Positions 21,596 to 22,818 of a DNA stretch of 22,818 bases are shown here, one piece after another (the first letter of the stretch is position 1; the number at the start of each line of letters is the position of its first letter). Source of the DNA: IDS-8 sp035304285. Lineage in GTDB: Bacteria; Pseudomonadota; Gammaproteobacteria; Steroidobacterales; Woeseiaceae. Under the pieces are notes generated by a model, which was not told the origin of the DNA, searched no databases, and saw only the letters and a list, made by a program, of their open reading frames with translations. Where the stretch lies: the NCBI GenBank assembly GCA_035304285.1, contig DATGQI010000194.1, positions 1-22,818 of the forward strand. Reading direction: 5' to 3'. Made by a program: the position numbers and the translations under genes.

Positions 21596-22818
21596 ATGAC
21601 AGCGAACCTGCAAAACGTCCTTTCGACCGGTACCGGCTTTGCCGCTGCGGGCAGCTTGATGCACGCGCTGGTGCCGCAGGCGGAGTATCTGTGCTTCTAC
21701 GATGCGAGGCGCACCTGCCTGTGGAGCAGCACCGGCTCTGATGACCTGGAAGTCGACGGTGATGTGGCTGCGCTTCCGCCGCAAGTTTTTCGCGAGGCCC
21801 GCTCTTCAGGTGACCTGCTGCGGCGCACGCTTCCATCCGGGCGCCGTGCCGCACTCCTGTTCCTGCAGGGGAAGGAGCGGCAGGCGCGCGGCGCATTGGT
21901 CCTCGTCTTCGGCGCAAGCGCCGGAGACGCCCCGCCGCTCCTCCCCGATCAACTGGAAAACGTCCTGCTCCCGGCGGCACAGATTCTCGGCGAAGGCCTG
22001 CGGCTCGAGCGGAAAGTGCGCGAAGAGCATGGCCGTCTCCGGGAGGCCGAGCAGGAGCTCAAGCTGGTCTACCAGGTTGACGAAAAGATCCACGGCACTT
22101 CGAGGAGCCACGCGAGCCTGGCTGAACTGGTTGGGCAGAGCGGGCGCTTCCTGGGCATCGCATACAGCGTCCTGTTGCTGCCCTCCAAGAGGATCCGTAT
22201 CAGCGCGACCCATTCGAGCTGGAAGGCAGTAAACCGGAAAGTCCTGGACAAGTACCTCATCGGCACACTGTTCCCGAAAATGCACGGGCAGACCTCGCCG
22301 GTCATCTTCGAGGTGCCAGCCGTCGCAGGCTCCGACAACATCGCGGACCACGGATACCAGACGATGGTCTGCCCGGTCACCGATCGCCTGGGGAACGTCG
22401 AAGGCATCCTCGCCCAGCTCGGCCGTGTCAACGACGAACCATTTCGTCTCTCACATACCCGCTTCATGTCCCATATCGTGCGCAAGGCCGAATACGTCAT
22501 CGAGCAGTCGTTCGACGCGATGACCGGCCTCACCAACCGTGCCGGTTTCGAGGCGCAGCTCAGTGAATCGATGCAGGCGCTCTCAGACGATGACGATGCG
22601 CACCAGATCATTTACTTCGACCTGGACAACGTCCAGCTGGTCAACGACACGTTCGGTCACCAGGCAGGCGACAAGGTCATTACCCGCTTCGCCCAGATTC
22701 TCGAGCAGCACTTGCCCGGTAATGCGGTTGCGACACGCCTGACCGGAGACGACCTCGCGATCCTGCTTGCGCACAGCACGCTCGACGATGCGCTGCAGCT
22801 GACCACTGAGATTCGGGA
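21596..22818 (+). CDS. GAF-like/GGDEF domain protein, degenerate active site (3' end outside window)
   Basis: At least 407 residues are read without a stop to the window end. Residues 1-130 form a soluble domain with alternating strands and helices that may be a GAF-type sensor. A coiled coil follows at about 130-165, then a second GAF-like domain (about 168-295). The GGDEF domain starts at about 305 (DAMTGLTNRAGFEAQL) with FDLDNVQLVNDTFGHQAGD (341-359) intact. The signature itself reads T383-G-D-D-L instead of GGDEF, so diguanylate cyclase activity is doubtful; such domains often sit before an active EAL domain, which could follow beyond the edge. ATG 21596 is the only in-frame ATG after the previous stop (21449-21451); the Shine-Dalgarno is weak. 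No membrane segment is visible. Confidence 0.82.
   Translation, partial: MTANLQNVLSTGTGFAAAGSLMHALVPQAEYLCFYDARRTCLWSSTGSDDLEVDGDVAALPPQVFREARSSGDLLRRTLPSGRRAALLFLQGKERQARGALVLVFGASAGDAPPLLPDQLENVLLPAAQILGEGLRLERKVREEHGRLREAEQELKLVYQVDEKIHGTSRSHASLAELVGQSGRFLGIAYSVLLLPSKRIRISATHSSWKAVNRKVLDKYLIGTLFPKMHGQTSPVIFEVPAVAGSDNIADHGYQTMVCPVTDRLGNVEGILAQLGRVNDEPFRLSHTRFMSHIVRKAEYVIEQSFDAMTGLTNRAGFEAQLSESMQALSDDDDAHQIIYFDLDNVQLVNDTFGHQAGDKVITRFAQILEQHLPGNAVATRLTGDDLAILLAHSTLDDALQLTTEIR

Overview
The window reads as an ordinary chromosomal segment of a GC-rich (roughly 60%, judged by eye) gammaproteobacterium. The best taxonomic clues are a close YihG-type acyltransferase, a CysB-type N-terminus, a YgiM-like SH3 protein, a sigma54 activator and a PBP4. 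The exact lineage cannot be named from the sequence alone. I found no rRNA, tRNA, CRISPR array, phage gene or intact insertion sequence.

Layout. 1-1764 (minus): a 5' part of folD and a PLP aminotransferase. 1863-3134 (plus): a lipoprotein with a class A beta-lactamase-like serine hydrolase domain, convergent with a MAPEG membrane protein (3162-3590, minus). 3789-5495 (plus): an operon-like run of yihG-type acyltransferase, an unknown 123-residue protein and a GIY-YIG protein. The GIY-YIG tail is encoded by one arm of a striking 22-bp inverted repeat. 5537-10034 (minus): MBL-fold hydrolase, DUF819 transporter-like protein, exported NERD-like protein, ABC ATPase and a small membrane protein, followed by a MATE exporter (10113-11534, minus). 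11650-12567 (plus): a lipoprotein dienelactone hydrolase, convergent with a secreted cysteine-containing unknown (12607-13176, minus). 13298-13603 (plus): a PGPGW membrane protein.

The most interesting part is 13640-16165. A PAS-PAS-AAA+-Fis sigma54 activator (14375-16165, plus) diverges from a tiny exported alanine-rich protein (13884-14147, minus). Upstream of the small gene lies a near-consensus sigma54 promoter with exact GG-N10-GC spacing (14262 to 14245, minus). The activator's own start region carries a widely spaced inverted repeat (ATTCCGT/ACGGAAT) at the right distance to be the upstream activating site. The small gene is followed by about 200 nt of nested GC-rich hairpins that end in a terminator-like stem and T-tract. 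Two of the hairpins show GGA in the loop on the minus strand. Together this looks like a self-contained regulator, sigma54 promoter, small envelope protein and structured RNA tail. I know of no named system with this arrangement.

16287-19821 (plus): a CDP-alcohol phosphatidyltransferase with a TATAAT placed so that its mRNA could be leaderless, a HAD-IB phosphatase that may act in the same lipid pathway, PBP4 (dacB), and a YgiM-like SH3/coiled-coil/TM protein. 19914-20228 (minus): a CysB-like protein cut off exactly after its DNA-binding part. It diverges from cysteine synthase (20495-21451, plus), and GTTAT repeats and a T-N11-A dyad lie between them. 21596 to the window end (plus): the start of a GAF-like/GGDEF protein whose signature is degenerate (TGDDL).
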